Shown: positions 18,031-27,046 of the stretch, piece by piece | How positions within the stretch are numbered: the first letter of the stretch is position 1 | How the letters are laid out: each line of letters begins with the position of its first letter | Origin: Aquisediminimonas profunda | GTDB lineage: Bacteria > Pseudomonadota > Alphaproteobacteria > Sphingomonadales > Sphingomonadaceae | Assembly (NCBI RefSeq): GCF_019443285.1 | Contig: NZ_CP080327.1 | Coordinates: forward strand, 1,422,001 to 1,486,000 | Direction: 5' to 3' | Length of the DNA: 64,000 nucleotides | The notes under the pieces: generated by a model | The model's input: only the letters and a program-made list of their open reading frames with translations | Told to the model about the DNA's origin: nothing | Database searches by the model: none | Program-made: the position numbers and the translations under genes

Positions 18031-19440
18031 GCCCGGTGTCCCGAAGGGGACGCCGGCCATCATGATCACCCGATCTCCGCCCCCGGCAATTCCCTGACGC
18101 AAGGCCATGCGTTTTGATTTGGCCACCATTTCCTCAAACGATGATACGTCCCGGGTCGAGACTGCATGGACGCCCCACAGCAGGCCTAGCCGGCGCGCAG
18201 TGGCAAGCTTCGGCGTCAGCACCAGAATCGGGACGAGCGGTCGTTCACGTGCAATCCGTCGCGCAGTCGAGCCGGACTCGGTGAAGCATATGATGGATTT
18301 GGCAGACACTGTTCTGACAATATCGAATGCCGCTTCTGAAAGGGCATCTGCCGTTGTCGGATCCGGGCGTGTCTCCGTGAAATGAACCCGCGCCGCATAG
18401 GCAGGGTCGCTTTCCACATTGATCGCGATCCGGTCCATCATCGCGACCGATTCGATCGGCCAATCTCCAGCCGCCGATTCAGCGGACAGCATCACGGCAT
18501 CGGCGCCGTCATAAATGGCCGTTGCCACGTCGGATACTTCGGCACGCGTCGGCGTTGGTGCCTTGATCATCGATTCGAGCATCTGGGTCGCGACAACGAC
18601 CGGCCGACCGAACCGGCGGGCTGTTTCCACAATCCGCTTCTGTGCGGGCGGCACCGCTTCGGGAGGCAACTCAACGCCCAGATCTCCACGCGCGACCATG
18701 ACAGCATCGGCGAGTTCAATGATTTCTTCCAGTCGGGATAAGGCAGCCGGCTTTTCGATCTTGGCCAGCAGGGCGGCTCGCCCGCCAATCAGGCGTCGGG
18801 CATCGGCGAGATCTTCCGGCCGTTGGACAAAGCTGAGCGCGATCCAGTCAACACCCTGTTCCAGTGCAAAGCTGAGGTCCGAGAGATCCTTTTCGGTCAG
18901 CGCGGCCATCGGAACGACAACATCCGGGACGTTAAGGCCTTTGTTGTCAGAGAGCATTCCACCCACTTCAACGTGCGTTGTGATACGGGTCTCGGACATT
19001 TTCTCAACCCGCAGTACCAGCTTTCCATCATCAAGGAGAAGCCTTGCGCCAACTTCAAGCGCCTCAAAAATTTCCTTGTGTGGCAGGCACACGCGCTTGG
19101 AGTTTCCCGGGGCAGGATCGCGATCAAGCGTAAATTTCTGGCCGGTTTCGAGTTTGGCGGATCGGTCCGAAAATTTTCCGACCCTCAACTTGGGGCCCTG
19201 CAGGTCGGCAAGGATTGTCGTCGGCCGCCCGAGCGATTTTTCGAGGGCGCGGATTGATTTGATCAATTCCACCTTCTCGGCCTGTGCACCATGGCTCATG
19301 TTGATGCGAAAAGCATCGGCGCCCGCCTTGAACAGCTTTTCGATCATCTCCGGCGTGTTGCTGGCAGGGCCCAAGGTTGCAAGAATGCGCACCTTTCGCG
19401 CGCGCGGCGCGACGTCACGATGCTGGCGGGGTGTTATCAA
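17974..19440 (-). CDS. pyk: Pyruvate kinase
   Basis: Transfers phosphate from phosphoenolpyruvate to ADP in the last step of glycolysis. The 488 residues contain the N-terminal RKVRILATLGPASNT, the ADLQGPKLRVG loop, the metal/K+ site MVARGDLGVELP, and the MLESMIKAPTPTRAEVSDVATA signature, with a C-terminal regulatory domain. The start is TTG (complement of 19438-19440): AGAGGAG lies 6 bases upstream, while no in-frame ATG fits the family start. Its 3' end overlaps the HAD phosphatase convergently. Confidence 0.96.
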   Translation of the reverse strand: MITPRQHRDVAPRARKVRILATLGPASNTPEMIEKLFKAGADAFRINMSHGAQAEKVELIKSIRALEKSLGRPTTILADLQGPKLRVGKFSDRSAKLETGQKFTLDRDPAPGNSKRVCLPHKEIFEALEVGARLLLDDGKLVLRVEKMSETRITTHVEVGGMLSDNKGLNVPDVVVPMAALTEKDLSDLSFALEQGVDWIALSFVQRPEDLADARRLIGGRAALLAKIEKPAALSRLEEIIELADAVMVARGDLGVELPPEAVPPAQKRIVETARRFGRPVVVATQMLESMIKAPTPTRAEVSDVATAIYDGADAVMLSAESAAGDWPIESVAMMDRIAINVESDPAYAARVHFTETRPDPTTADALSEAAFDIVRTVSAKSIICFTESGSTARRIARERPLVPILVLTPKLATARRLGLLWGVHAVSTRDVSSFEEMVAKSKRMALRQGIAGGGDRVIMMAGVPFGTPGSTNVLHVVRLTGQELKGR

Positions 19441-19511
19441 GTGTTGCTCCTCTGGATCACTCTTGCCTTAGCCGCTATCCATGAGCCATGGAATCCCGCA
19501 AAGGACGAATG

Positions 19512-19796
19512 ATGGATATAAATATCGAGGATGCCGTAGCAGCAGCTGCGTTCCGTAGGTTGGTTGCTCATTTGCGTCATCGGACTGATGCCCAGAATGT
19601 AGACCTGATGGGGCTTGCCGGCTTTTGCCGCAATTGTCTTGGCGATTGGGTCGCCGAAGCTGGCGGGTTGACCAAAGAAGAAGGCCGGAGCCTGGTATAC
19701 GGCATGCCCTATTCGGAATGGAAAGCGAAGCACCAAGGAGAAGCAACGCCGGAACAGTTGGCACGGATGCAGGAAAGCATGAAAAGGAACGCCTGA
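19512..19796 (+). CDS. DUF1244 family protein
   Basis: A 94-residue protein carrying the DUF1244 core: HLRHRTDAQNVDLMGLAGFCRNCLGDW followed by the YGMPYSEWKAKHQ segment. Cys residues in FCRNC could bind a metal, but this is not established. AAGGA is 6 bases upstream of ATG 19512; ATG 19509 is also possible. The stop is only two bases from the convergent darcynin gene's stop. Function unknown. Confidence 0.85.
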   Translation: MDINIEDAVAAAAFRRLVAHLRHRTDAQNVDLMGLAGFCRNCLGDWVAEAGGLTKEEGRSLVYGMPYSEWKAKHQGEATPEQLARMQESMKRNA

Positions 19797-19798
19797 AT

Positions 19799-20137
19799 TC
19801 AGCCGCTGATCGCGACTTTTCCATAATGATGCGCGTAGGCGTTCTCCACAGAAAGGAGGACGTCTTTTACTTCGAAATAGGAATCCCAGAACTCGGTTTC
19901 GCGCAAGTCCTCGACCAGAGCCTGCCAGGCGGCAAGATCGTCCGTTTCCCACATGGCCATGTCCGAGACATGCGCGGAATAGAACTCACAGTCGAAGAAG
20001 CGCAGCCGCACCCGGTCGTTGCGGGTGAGGATGGGTTCGATCACGGCTCCGAGGAAGGAAAAGCGCTGTTCTGGCGTCAAGGCCAGCCAACGTGGCGTCG
20101 CACGCAAAGGCATGAAAATAAAGTAGGGCTTGGCCAT
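19799..20137 (-). CDS. Darcynin family protein
   Basis: A 112-residue protein resembling darcynins: FFIFMPLRATPRWLAL-type N-terminus, RVRLRFFDCEFYS, SDMAMWETDDLAAWQALVEDLRETEFW and a C-terminal YFEVKDVL strand, consistent with a ferredoxin-like dimeric alpha-beta barrel. ATG 20137 has GGAGA upstream; a 22-codon upstream extension of the frame runs through the operator and is unlikely. It is divergent from a TetR gene with a palindromic operator between them, so it is probably the regulator's direct target. Biochemical role unknown. Confidence 0.75.
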   Translation of the reverse strand: MAKPYFIFMPLRATPRWLALTPEQRFSFLGAVIEPILTRNDRVRLRFFDCEFYSAHVSDMAMWETDDLAAWQALVEDLRETEFWDSYFEVKDVLLSVENAYAHHYGKVAISG

Positions 20138-20165
20138 CGCCAGGTCTCCGTAAATTGATTCTGGA

Positions 20166-20193
20166 ATAAATATGAATATTTGCTCATATTTAT
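20166..20193. promoter_or_regulatory. Palindromic operator in TetR/darcynin divergon
   Basis: ATAAATATGA (20166-20175) and TCATATTTAT (20184-20193) are perfect 10-bp inverted repeats separated by 8 bases. The site sits in an AT-rich island between the divergent darcynin and TetR starts, 28 and 31 bases from each. This is the layout of a self-repressing TetR divergon. Binding is inferred. Confidence 0.75.
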
Positions 20194-20224
20194 CTACTCG
20201 CATTGCACATAATGGCCTGAACGC

Positions 20225-20848
20225 ATGTCACAGAACCAGATTTCGCCCAGAAAACTCCCGGTCCAAGCTCGCGCACGGGCGACATGGGAAGCGATTGTCG
20301 AAGCGGCAGCTCAGCTTCTGTCCGCTTCCGGACTGGCTGGATTCAATACCAACGCGGTCGCGATGCGCGCCGGCGTGAGTGTCGGCACCCTCTATCAGTA
20401 TTTCCCCAACAAGGACGCATTGATGGTGGCCCTGATCGCGCGTGAACAGGCTGCGCGCGCCGATGCACTGGGGCGGATCGTCGAAAGCGTTGAAGAAGAA
20501 ACGCTTGAAAAGGGTGTCACCATTCTGATTGATGCATCGGTGGCAGGCGAACAGGAGCGCCCTCAACTATCCCGCATCCTTGATCAGGAAGAAGCACGGC
20601 TTCCCGTTTCCGGGCTGCTTCGGAGCTCTCACGCGGCGTTGGACGCCCATATTGCGCGATTTCTGCAACCCCATTTTTCAATGGTCCCCGAATGCAAGCG
20701 CCAAGAGATGGGGAGGACGATGCGTGTTATTGCACGCGCGCTGATTGATGATGCAATCAACCTCGACCCGCCGGACACCGAACGTGCCCGCTTCGAGAGC
20801 CGTACGGCCATTCTGGGCTATCTCGACAAGCATCGGCCACAGCCTTAG
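20225..20848 (+). CDS. TetR family transcriptional regulator
   Basis: A 207-residue repressor-type protein. The N-terminal DNA-binding domain shows TWEAIVEAAAQLLSASGLAGFNTNAVAMRAGVSVGTLYQYFPNKDAL (about residues 20-65), the classic TetR helix-turn-helix followed by YQYFPNK. The C-terminal ligand domain is helical (residues 70-200) and its inducer is unknown. It is transcribed away from the darcynin gene and probably controls both genes through the palindrome at 20166-20193. Confidence 0.95.
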   Translation: MSQNQISPRKLPVQARARATWEAIVEAAAQLLSASGLAGFNTNAVAMRAGVSVGTLYQYFPNKDALMVALIAREQAARADALGRIVESVEEETLEKGVTILIDASVAGEQERPQLSRILDQEEARLPVSGLLRSSHAALDAHIARFLQPHFSMVPECKRQEMGRTMRVIARALIDDAINLDPPDTERARFESRTAILGYLDKHRPQP

Positions 20849-20878
20849 GGCAGCGGCAATTGCTAACTGGAGAATGTG

Positions 20879-21115
20879 ATGAGTGACGTTGTAGCCGCAG
20901 ATGAACTGCGCCTTCTGATTGAGCGTATCGAGCGGCTTGAGGAGGAGAAAAAGGGCATCGCCGACGATATTCGCGATGTCTATTCCGAAGCAAAGGCTCG
21001 TGGCTATGATGCCAAGATCATGCGCCAGATCGTGCGCCTGCGGAAAATGGAAACGCATGACCGCCAGGAAATGGAAGCGATCCTAGACACCTATAAGGCC
21101 GCTCTGGGCCTCTGA
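20879..21115 (+). CDS. DUF2312 / GapR-like DNA-binding protein
   Basis: A 78-residue protein matching the DUF2312 family: [47 protein letters not shown], then an acidic-basic helix ending TYKAALGL. The Caulobacter member GapR clamps overtwisted DNA and aids topoisomerases and replication; that role is transferred by homology. ATG 20879 follows GGAGA; a GTG three bases earlier is an alternative. It lies in line with the TetR gene and the YbjQ-like gene. Confidence 0.85.
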   Translation: MSDVVAADELRLLIERIERLEEEKKGIADDIRDVYSEAKARGYDAKIMRQIVRLRKMETHDRQEMEAILDTYKAALGL

Positions 21116-21133
21116 CACGAAGGAGATGATGCG

Positions 21134-21454
21134 ATGATAATGTCCACGACTACAGCCATCGAGGGTCGCCCGGTGCGCGAGTATCTTGGAATCGTGACTG
21201 GCGAAGTGATTGTCGGTGCAAATATTTTCAAGGACCTTTTCGCAAGCGTGCGCGACATCGTCGGTGGCCGTTCCGGGTCCTATGAGTCCACTCTCCGTGA
21301 CGCCCGCAAGACCTCGCTCGATGAAATTGCGCAGGAAGCGCTTTCGTTGGGTGCCGACGCCGTGATCGGGATTGACCTTGACTATGAAGTTCTGGGGCAG
21401 GGCGGCTCGATGCTCATGGTCACCGCTTCGGGGACCGCCGTCAAACTTGGGTGA
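21134..21454 (+). CDS. YbjQ/UPF0145 heavy-metal-binding domain protein
   Basis: A 106-residue protein of the YbjQ family: [37 protein letters not shown], then [32 protein letters not shown]. Members form pentamers and were named for a possible metal link that is not firmly shown. AAGGAG lies 8 bases before the ATG. It follows the GapR-like gene by 18 bases. Function unknown. Confidence 0.88.
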   Translation: MIMSTTTAIEGRPVREYLGIVTGEVIVGANIFKDLFASVRDIVGGRSGSYESTLRDARKTSLDEIAQEALSLGADAVIGIDLDYEVLGQGGSMLMVTASGTAVKLG

Positions 21455-21521
21455 AAACTTGCCCCGGGGAACGTCTTTGGGCTAGGGCGCGCCCATCCCA
21501 ACTCCATTCAGAACGGTTTCC

Positions 21522-22265
21522 ATGGCAGGCCATTCCAAGTTCAAGAACATCATGTATCGCAAGGGCGCTCAGGACAAGAAGCGCTCGGCAATGTTTTCCA
21601 AGCTTTCGCGCGAAATTACTGTCGCTGCTAAGTCAGGCGTGCCCGATCCCGACATGAATCCGCGGCTTCGTTCTGCGGTCCTCGCCGCGCGTGCCCAATC
21701 GATGCCAAAGGACAATATCGAACGCGCGATCAACAAGGCGACGACGGGCGAAGGCGATAACTATGAGGAAATTCGCTACGAGGGGTTCGGCCCCGGTGGC
21801 GTTTCGCTGATCATCGAGGCCCTGACCGACAATCGCAATCGCACCGCAACCAATGTCCGCACCGCAGTTTCGAAGAATGGTGGAAACCTCGGTGCGCCGG
21901 GTGCAGTCAGCCATGCCTTCGACCGGCTGGGGCAGATAATCTATGCTGCAAAGGCCGGCGATCCGGACACAGTTTTCGAGGCGGCATTGGAAGCGGGTGC
22001 AGCCGACGTCGAATCGTCTGACGACGGGCACGAAATCTGGACTGCGATGGACGAACTCCATGAAGTTGCAAAGGCGCTTGAAGCCAAGCTTGGTGCTCCG
22101 GAAGCGGTCAAGCTCGCCTGGCGACCGCAAACGACGGTCACAGTTGGCGAAGGCGAAGCCGGCACGCTCATGAAATTGCTCGATGCGCTCGATGATGACG
22201 ATGATGTCCAGACGGTCTGGGGCAATTATGATGTGCCCGATGACGTGATGGAGAAGCTGGGCTGA
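21522..22265 (+). CDS. yebC: YebC/PmpR family protein (TACO1-like)
   Basis: A 247-residue protein beginning with the family hallmark [21 protein letters not shown] and containing [23 protein letters not shown], typical of YebC. Members were long called transcription regulators; work on YebC/TACO1 points to helping ribosomes through polyproline stretches. The gene immediately precedes ruvC, as in many bacteria, and its stop codon is shared with the ruvC start in a CTGA overlap. Confidence 0.97.
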   Translation: MAGHSKFKNIMYRKGAQDKKRSAMFSKLSREITVAAKSGVPDPDMNPRLRSAVLAARAQSMPKDNIERAINKATTGEGDNYEEIRYEGFGPGGVSLIIEALTDNRNRTATNVRTAVSKNGGNLGAPGAVSHAFDRLGQIIYAAKAGDPDTVFEAALEAGAADVESSDDGHEIWTAMDELHEVAKALEAKLGAPEAVKLAWRPQTTVTVGEGEAGTLMKLLDALDDDDDVQTVWGNYDVPDDVMEKLG

Positions 22266-22747
22266 TCATTCTCGGCCTCGATCCGGGACTGGGGACGACC
22301 GGCTGGGGCGTGATCGCAGCGGTTGGAAACCGGCTTAGCCATATTGCCAATGGGCAAATTGCCACCGATCCCAAGGCGCCTCTGCCTGAAAGGCTGGTTG
22401 CGCTCGACCGCGCCCTGACCGACTTGATGATCCAGCACAGCCCGGAGGCTGCAGCTGTTGAAGAAGTCTTCGTCAATGCCAATCCGCAATCGACCTTGAA
22501 GCTCGGGCAGGCGCGGGGCGTCTGTCTGCTTGCGGCCGCACGCACCGGCCTCGAAGTCGGCGAATATGCTGCGCGCCTTGTCAAGAAGGCTGTCGTGGGC
22601 GTCGGTAATGCCGAAAAGGCGCAGGTTCATGCCATGGTTGCGCGGCTCTTGCCCGGAATCAGGATTACCGGCGCCGATGCTGCGGATGCGCTGGCTGTTG
22701 CGATCACGCATGCGCATCATCTGGCGAGTGCGCGGCGCATTGGGTGA
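22262..22747 (+). CDS. ruvC: Holliday junction resolvase RuvC, CTG start
   Basis: Endonuclease that cuts Holliday junctions bound by RuvAB. Reading from CTG 22262 gives 161 residues starting (M)[15 protein letters not shown], with catalytic Asp7, Glu in [12 protein letters not shown], and the C-terminal pair in [14 protein letters not shown]. No ATG, GTG or TTG exists between the upstream in-frame stop (22241-22243) and the family N-terminus, so CTG 22262 is the only position that preserves the conserved start; GGAG lies about 8 bases upstream. Starting at the first ATG (22310) would delete the catalytic Asp. It overlaps the yebC stop by four bases. Confidence 0.93.
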   Translation: MIILGLDPGLGTTGWGVIAAVGNRLSHIANGQIATDPKAPLPERLVALDRALTDLMIQHSPEAAAVEEVFVNANPQSTLKLGQARGVCLLAAARTGLEVGEYAARLVKKAVVGVGNAEKAQVHAMVARLLPGIRITGADAADALAVAITHAHHLASARRIG

Positions 22748-22789
22748 TCGTGATTCCCTTTTGCAAATCGCGTGGCTACAAGCATGGCC

Positions 22790-23386
22790 ATGATTGCCCG
22801 CCTCACTGGACTATTGGCCGAAAGTGCCGCTGACCATGCAGTGATCGATGTGGGAGGCGTAGGGTATCTGGTGCAGGCGTCGGCACGGACCCTTTCCGTT
22901 CTTGGCCCTATTGGCGGACAGGTGATGGTCTTCACAGAAATGCAGGTACGCGAAGATGCCATGACGCTCTTTGCGTTCGGCTCGGCTGGAGAGCGTGACT
23001 GGTTCCGCCTTCTGACGGGTGTCCAGGGCGTGGGAGGCAAGGTTGCACTCGCGATCCTGTCCACGCTTGACGCCGAAGACCTGAGCCGCGCGGTGGCCAC
23101 CGAAGACAAGGCGATGGTCGCTCGCGCCAATGGTGTTGGTCCAAAACTGGCGCAGCGCATCGTCATGGAACTGAAAGACAAGGTGGGCGGTGTCACCCTC
23201 GGGTCCGCAGGCGCGCTGCCCAAGGCAACGGGCGGATTTGCAGCCGATGCGGTTTCGGCCCTCGCCAATCTTGGCTTTCGGCCTGCTGAAGCGGGAGCGG
23301 CCGTTGCTGCCGCTGAGGCCGAACTGGGCACCGACGCAACGCTTGACGCATTGGTGCGGCTTGCGCTGAAGAAAGCGGCCAAATGA
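22790..23386 (+). CDS. ruvA: Holliday junction branch migration protein RuvA
   Basis: DNA-binding subunit of the RuvAB branch-migration motor. The 198 residues start [11 protein letters not shown], with an OB-fold domain I, helix-hairpin-helix repeats ([17 protein letters not shown] and [19 protein letters not shown]), and a flexible linker to domain III ([21 protein letters not shown]), which contacts RuvB. Start 22790 is the family start; ATG 22784 is possible. Its stop overlaps ruvB by four bases (ATGA). Confidence 0.97.
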   Translation: MIARLTGLLAESAADHAVIDVGGVGYLVQASARTLSVLGPIGGQVMVFTEMQVREDAMTLFAFGSAGERDWFRLLTGVQGVGGKVALAILSTLDAEDLSRAVATEDKAMVARANGVGPKLAQRIVMELKDKVGGVTLGSAGALPKATGGFAADAVSALANLGFRPAEAGAAVAAAEAELGTDATLDALVRLALKKAAK

Positions 23387-24408
23387 CCGACGATGATCGC
23401 ATCCTGACTTCGAGCCACCGTCCCGAGGATGTGGACGCTGCTTTGCGTCCCAAAACACTGGACGAATTCGTTGGCCAGAAGGCGGCGCGCGAGAATTTGC
23501 GGGTGTTTATCGAAGCGGCACGGACGCGTGGCGATGCGCTCGACCATGTCCTCTTCTTCGGGCCGCCGGGATTGGGCAAAACCACGCTGGCGCAGATCGT
23601 GGCACGTGAAATGGGGGTGGGGTTTCGGGCGACCTCCGGGCCGGTCATTGCCAAATCCGGTGATCTTGCCGCTCTTCTGACCAATCTTGAGGACGGCGAC
23701 GTCCTCTTCATCGACGAGATCCACCGTCTCAATCCTGCGGTCGAGGAAATTCTCTATCCGGCGATGGAAGATCGCGCACTGGACTTGATGATCGGCGAAG
23801 GGCCGTCCGCGCGCTCGGTGAGGATCGACTTGCCAAAATTCACGCTGGTTGGAGCCACGACCCGCCAGGGCCTTCTGACGACGCCGCTGCGTGACAGGTT
23901 CGGAATCCCCGTTCGCCTGACATTCTATTCGGTCGAGGAATTGGAAAAGGTCATCCGCCGGGCCGCAGCACTTCTTGATCTCACCATTGCCGAGGACGGG
24001 GCCAGGGAAATTGCACGACGCGCGCGCGGTACGCCTCGCATTGCGGGACGGCTGCTTCGCCGCGTTCGCGATTTTGCCAATGTTGCAGGTGAAGCTACTG
24101 TCTCTGCCAAGGTGGCCGATGCCGCGCTGAACCGTCTTGAAGTCGATGCGCTTGGCCTGGACGCGATGGATCGCCGATACCTGACCATGATCGCAGACAT
24201 CTACAAGGGTGGTCCTGTCGGTGTCGAAACGCTTGCAGCGGGCCTTTCGGAACCACGCGACACGATCGAGGAAGTGATCGAGCCCTTTCTGATCCAGCTT
24301 GGTCTGATTGCGCGAACAGCACGGGGACGCTGCCTCAATGCCGGCGGATGGAAACACCTTGGGCGCAATCCTCCGGCAGGCGCGCAAGACGGGCTTTTCG
24401 ACGCCTGA
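23383..24408 (+). CDS. ruvB: Holliday junction DNA helicase RuvB
   Basis: AAA+ motor that drives branch migration with RuvA. The 341 residues contain the N-terminal [11 protein letters not shown], Walker [12 protein letters not shown], Walker [11 protein letters not shown], sensor region [18 protein letters not shown], and the C-terminal winged helix [10 protein letters not shown]. Overlapped with ruvA upstream and by one base with the acyltransferase gene downstream, showing tight operon packing from yebC onwards. Confidence 0.98.
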   Translation: MTDDDRILTSSHRPEDVDAALRPKTLDEFVGQKAARENLRVFIEAARTRGDALDHVLFFGPPGLGKTTLAQIVAREMGVGFRATSGPVIAKSGDLAALLTNLEDGDVLFIDEIHRLNPAVEEILYPAMEDRALDLMIGEGPSARSVRIDLPKFTLVGATTRQGLLTTPLRDRFGIPVRLTFYSVEELEKVIRRAAALLDLTIAEDGAREIARRARGTPRIAGRLLRRVRDFANVAGEATVSAKVADAALNRLEVDALGLDAMDRRYLTMIADIYKGGPVGVETLAAGLSEPRDTIEEVIEPFLIQLGLIARTARGRCLNAGGWKHLGRNPPAGAQDGLFDA

Positions 24409-25394
24409 TGACATTGCCTTCCACTCGCATGAAATGGATCGACATCGCGCGCGGAGTCGGCATCATTCTTGTCGTCTACGCACATGCCGCTCGTGGGCTG
24501 GTTCATGTCAATATGCTGCCGTCAACGGGCTGGCCGATTTACTTTGATACTGTCATCTATGCTTTCCACATGCCGCTGTTCTTCATTTTGGCGGGTTTGA
24601 ACATCGAACGCGGCGTGGCTCGCGGCCGCAGGGAGTTCATCCTGAACAAGCTGCAGACGGTCGCTTGGCCCTATTTTTTGTGGTCCTTTGTCCATGGCAG
24701 TCTGAAAATCGCGAGCGCGGGCTACACGAACAATCCGATCACGTCGTCCGATCTGCTAGCTATACCGCTGGTCCCGATCGAGCAGTTCTGGTTTCTCTAC
24801 GTTCTGTTTCTTTGCCAGTTGGCGATTGCGCTCATCCTGCCGCGACGCTGGCTTCTGCTTGCGCTGACACTTCTCGCGGTGGTCGTGTGGTGCAGCATTC
24901 CGAGCGGCTCCATCTTCTTTCGCGCGCTTCATTTTCTCCCCTATGTCGTGCTTGGCATCTTTGCCCCACCCTTGCTGGCCCGGCTTGCAGCACGACCGGC
25001 AGCGCAGCTTGCCGTTGCCGCTGGAGCCTGGGCCTGGTTTGCTGCCCTGATTCTGCCGGTCGGGCCGCCAGCGCACGATGCGCTCACCATTTATGCATTG
25101 GCCGTGCTTGGCTCCGTTGCAACAATTGCGACGGTCATGTGGCTCGGGGTGGTTATTCCCTCGATGACTTGGCTTGAGGTTCTGGGCCGGCTGTCGATGC
25201 CCATATTCCTCATGCACACGATCTTTTCCGCTGCCACGCGCGCAGGCCTGCAAATGGCGGGTCTCGCCGATCCAATCCTGGCTCTGGTTCTCGTCACTGT
25301 TGCAGGATTGCTGTTACCGTTGTTCGCCTATCGCATTGCCGTTGCCTTGAACGTCACGCGGCTCCTTGGCTTTGGCCCGCCCGTTGCACGCTAG
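24408..25394 (+). CDS. Acyltransferase 3 family membrane protein
   Basis: A 328-residue integral membrane protein. The N-terminal MKWIDIARGVGIILVVYAHA with its conserved histidine is the signature of acyltransferase family 3 (OafA/NodX/WecH-type), which O-acetylates sugars of surface polysaccharides. About ten hydrophobic segments follow, for example AFHMPLFFILAGLNI, FWFLYVLFLCQLAIALILP and PIFLMHTIFSAATRAGL. It overlaps the ruvB stop by one base and precedes ybgC by 61 bases. A cell-envelope role fits the neighbouring Tol-Pal genes; the target glycan is unknown. Confidence 0.88.
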   Translation: MTLPSTRMKWIDIARGVGIILVVYAHAARGLVHVNMLPSTGWPIYFDTVIYAFHMPLFFILAGLNIERGVARGRREFILNKLQTVAWPYFLWSFVHGSLKIASAGYTNNPITSSDLLAIPLVPIEQFWFLYVLFLCQLAIALILPRRWLLLALTLLAVVVWCSIPSGSIFFRALHFLPYVVLGIFAPPLLARLAARPAAQLAVAAGAWAWFAALILPVGPPAHDALTIYALAVLGSVATIATVMWLGVVIPSMTWLEVLGRLSMPIFLMHTIFSAATRAGLQMAGLADPILALVLVTVAGLLLPLFAYRIAVALNVTRLLGFGPPVAR

Positions 25395-25455
25395 ACCGAC
25401 GATTTTTCTTGATCTGTCATTTGCCGTTGCGAATCCGAAGCGATAGAGGGGGGTC

Positions 25456-25905
25456 ATGACGTCAGCCCCGCATCCTGGCGGCCGCTTCGTCGGCCGGGAA
25501 CATCAATTCCCGCTGCGCATCTATTTTGAGGACACCGACTTTTCCGGCCTGGTCTATCACGCCAACTATTTGCGCTACATGGAGCGGGCGCGATCCGACA
25601 TGCTCAAGTGTGCGGGTATTGACCAGCGCGAGGCCTTCGACAACGGCGAGGGCGTCTATGCGGTGTCCGAACTCGAGATCAAATACAAACGGCCGGCGCG
25701 CTTTGATGACTTGCTGTGTGTCATCAGCACCGTCGAACATCTGGGTGCTGCGACGGTCGTGATTCATCAACGAGTCATGTTGGGTGATGAAATGCTCACC
25801 CAGGCTCGTGTTGTCGCGGCATTTCTCTCGCGTGAGGGACGGCCAAGGCGCCAGCCAAAGCCCTGGATCGCCGCTTTTGAAACTTTGTTGCCAAAGGACT
25901 CCTGA
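25456..25905 (+). CDS. ybgC: Tol-Pal associated acyl-CoA thioesterase YbgC
   Basis: Hot-dog-fold thioesterase of 149 residues. The motif FEDTDFSGLVYHANYLRYMERAR has the catalytic Asp and the surrounding residues of the YbgC group. A G-rich ribosome-binding site precedes the ATG. It opens the classical ybgC-tolQ-tolR-tolA-tolB-pal cluster. In E. coli the protein hydrolyses short-chain or phospholipid-related acyl-CoA; that is known of the family, not shown here. Confidence 0.95.
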   Translation: MTSAPHPGGRFVGREHQFPLRIYFEDTDFSGLVYHANYLRYMERARSDMLKCAGIDQREAFDNGEGVYAVSELEIKYKRPARFDDLLCVISTVEHLGAATVVIHQRVMLGDEMLTQARVVAAFLSREGRPRRQPKPWIAAFETLLPKDS

Positions 25906-25910
25906 CACTG

Positions 25911-26609
25911 ATGCAAGCCCTTGTTCTCAACACAGACGCTGCGACGCTTTCGCCGATCGCCCTGTTTCTGCAGGCCGACATCATCGTGAAGATCGTCATG
26001 ATCGGATTGCTTCTCGCAAGCATCTGGACCTGGACAATCATTGTCGGCCAGTGGCTGAAACTGCGCAACGTTGGTCACGAAACCCGGCAGTTCGAGCGCG
26101 ATTTCAAGGATTCAACGGATCCCCATGCCTTCCAGCAGGCCCACAAGGGTTCTAGGCTGCCCAGTGCGCGGGTCATGCAGGCTGGGCTGGCGGAGTGGCG
26201 AAGCTCGACCGTCGGGCGGCGGACAATCGATCGTGAAGGCACGCGCGCCCGTCTGGCCAGCGCCATGGGGACGGCCGTTGCGGCCGAAATCGACCGCCTG
26301 TCGGACAGGCTCAACGTCCTGGCGACAATTGGCAGCGTGGCCCCGTTCGTTGGTCTTTTTGGCACAGTCTGGGGTATCATGCGCTCCTTTACGGCGATTG
26401 CAGCCGAGCAGAATTCCTCGCTCGCTGTGGTGGCTCCCGGCATTGCCGAAGCGCTGTTTGCAACCGCACTGGGTCTGTTCGCAGCCATCCCCGCAGTTAT
26501 CGCCTACAATCGCTTCGGGCATGTGCTGAACCGGCTTGAAGCGCAGCTCAACCGCTTTGCGGACCGTTTCCATGCAACCTTGAGCCGCGAACTGGAGCTT
26601 GATCAGTGA
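25911..26609 (+). CDS. tolQ: Tol-Pal system protein TolQ
   Basis: Inner-membrane proton-channel subunit of the Tol machine, homologous to ExbB and MotA. The 232 residues have three transmembrane segments: one near the N-terminus (IIVKIVMIGLLLASIWTWTI), and two in LATIGSVAPFVGLFGTVWGIM and VVAPGIAEALFATALGLFAAIPAVIAYN, the signature TolQ regions. It ends in a GTGA overlap with tolR. Confidence 0.97.
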   Translation: MQALVLNTDAATLSPIALFLQADIIVKIVMIGLLLASIWTWTIIVGQWLKLRNVGHETRQFERDFKDSTDPHAFQQAHKGSRLPSARVMQAGLAEWRSSTVGRRTIDREGTRARLASAMGTAVAAEIDRLSDRLNVLATIGSVAPFVGLFGTVWGIMRSFTAIAAEQNSSLAVVAPGIAEALFATALGLFAAIPAVIAYNRFGHVLNRLEAQLNRFADRFHATLSRELELDQ

Positions 26610-27046
26610 CGCCCGTTCCATCTGCCACCCGTCGCCGCTCCAGACGCGCGCCAATGGCCGAAATCAACGTGACGCCGATGGTCGACGTCATGCTGGTGCT
26701 GCTCATCATTTTCATGATTACCGCGCCGTTGTTGATGGCTGGCGTTCCGCTGAACCTGCCGGACAGCCGGGCCAAGGCGCTTGAACAGGACAAGACGCCC
26801 ATAAAGGTCTCTCTCGATGAGACCGGAGCGCTCTACATCGGGGAGCAGCTTGTCCCCTTTGCCGAACTCCCCGCACGGTTGGCAGCGGTTGCCGAACGAG
26901 CCGGGTCGGAACCGCCGCAGATCTATCTTCGGGCTGACCGAACGCTTGATTATGGCACAGTGATGCGCGTGATGGGGGAACTCAATCGCGCGGGTCTCAA
27001 TCGCGTGTCGCTCGTCACAACGGGTGATGCGGGCCAGGACAGATAG
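26606..27046 (+). CDS. tolR: Tol-Pal system protein TolR
   Basis: Partner of TolQ, 146 residues. A single N-terminal transmembrane helix (MLVLLIIFMITAPLLMAGV) follows AEINVTPMVDV, whose aspartate is the proton-carrying residue. The periplasmic domain ends with RADRTLDYGTVMRVMGELNRAGLNRVSLVT. The start is GTG 26606, overlapping the tolQ stop by four bases. A basic N-terminal stretch (RRRSRRAP) is cytoplasmic. Confidence 0.97.
   Translation: MTPVPSATRRRSRRAPMAEINVTPMVDVMLVLLIIFMITAPLLMAGVPLNLPDSRAKALEQDKTPIKVSLDETGALYIGEQLVPFAELPARLAAVAERAGSEPPQIYLRADRTLDYGTVMRVMGELNRAGLNRVSLVTTGDAGQDR

Noticed and set aside
22717-24414. 565-codon antisense frame across ruvA and ruvB
   Set aside because: ruvA and ruvB are certain on the plus strand; the mirror frame has no recognisable domain.
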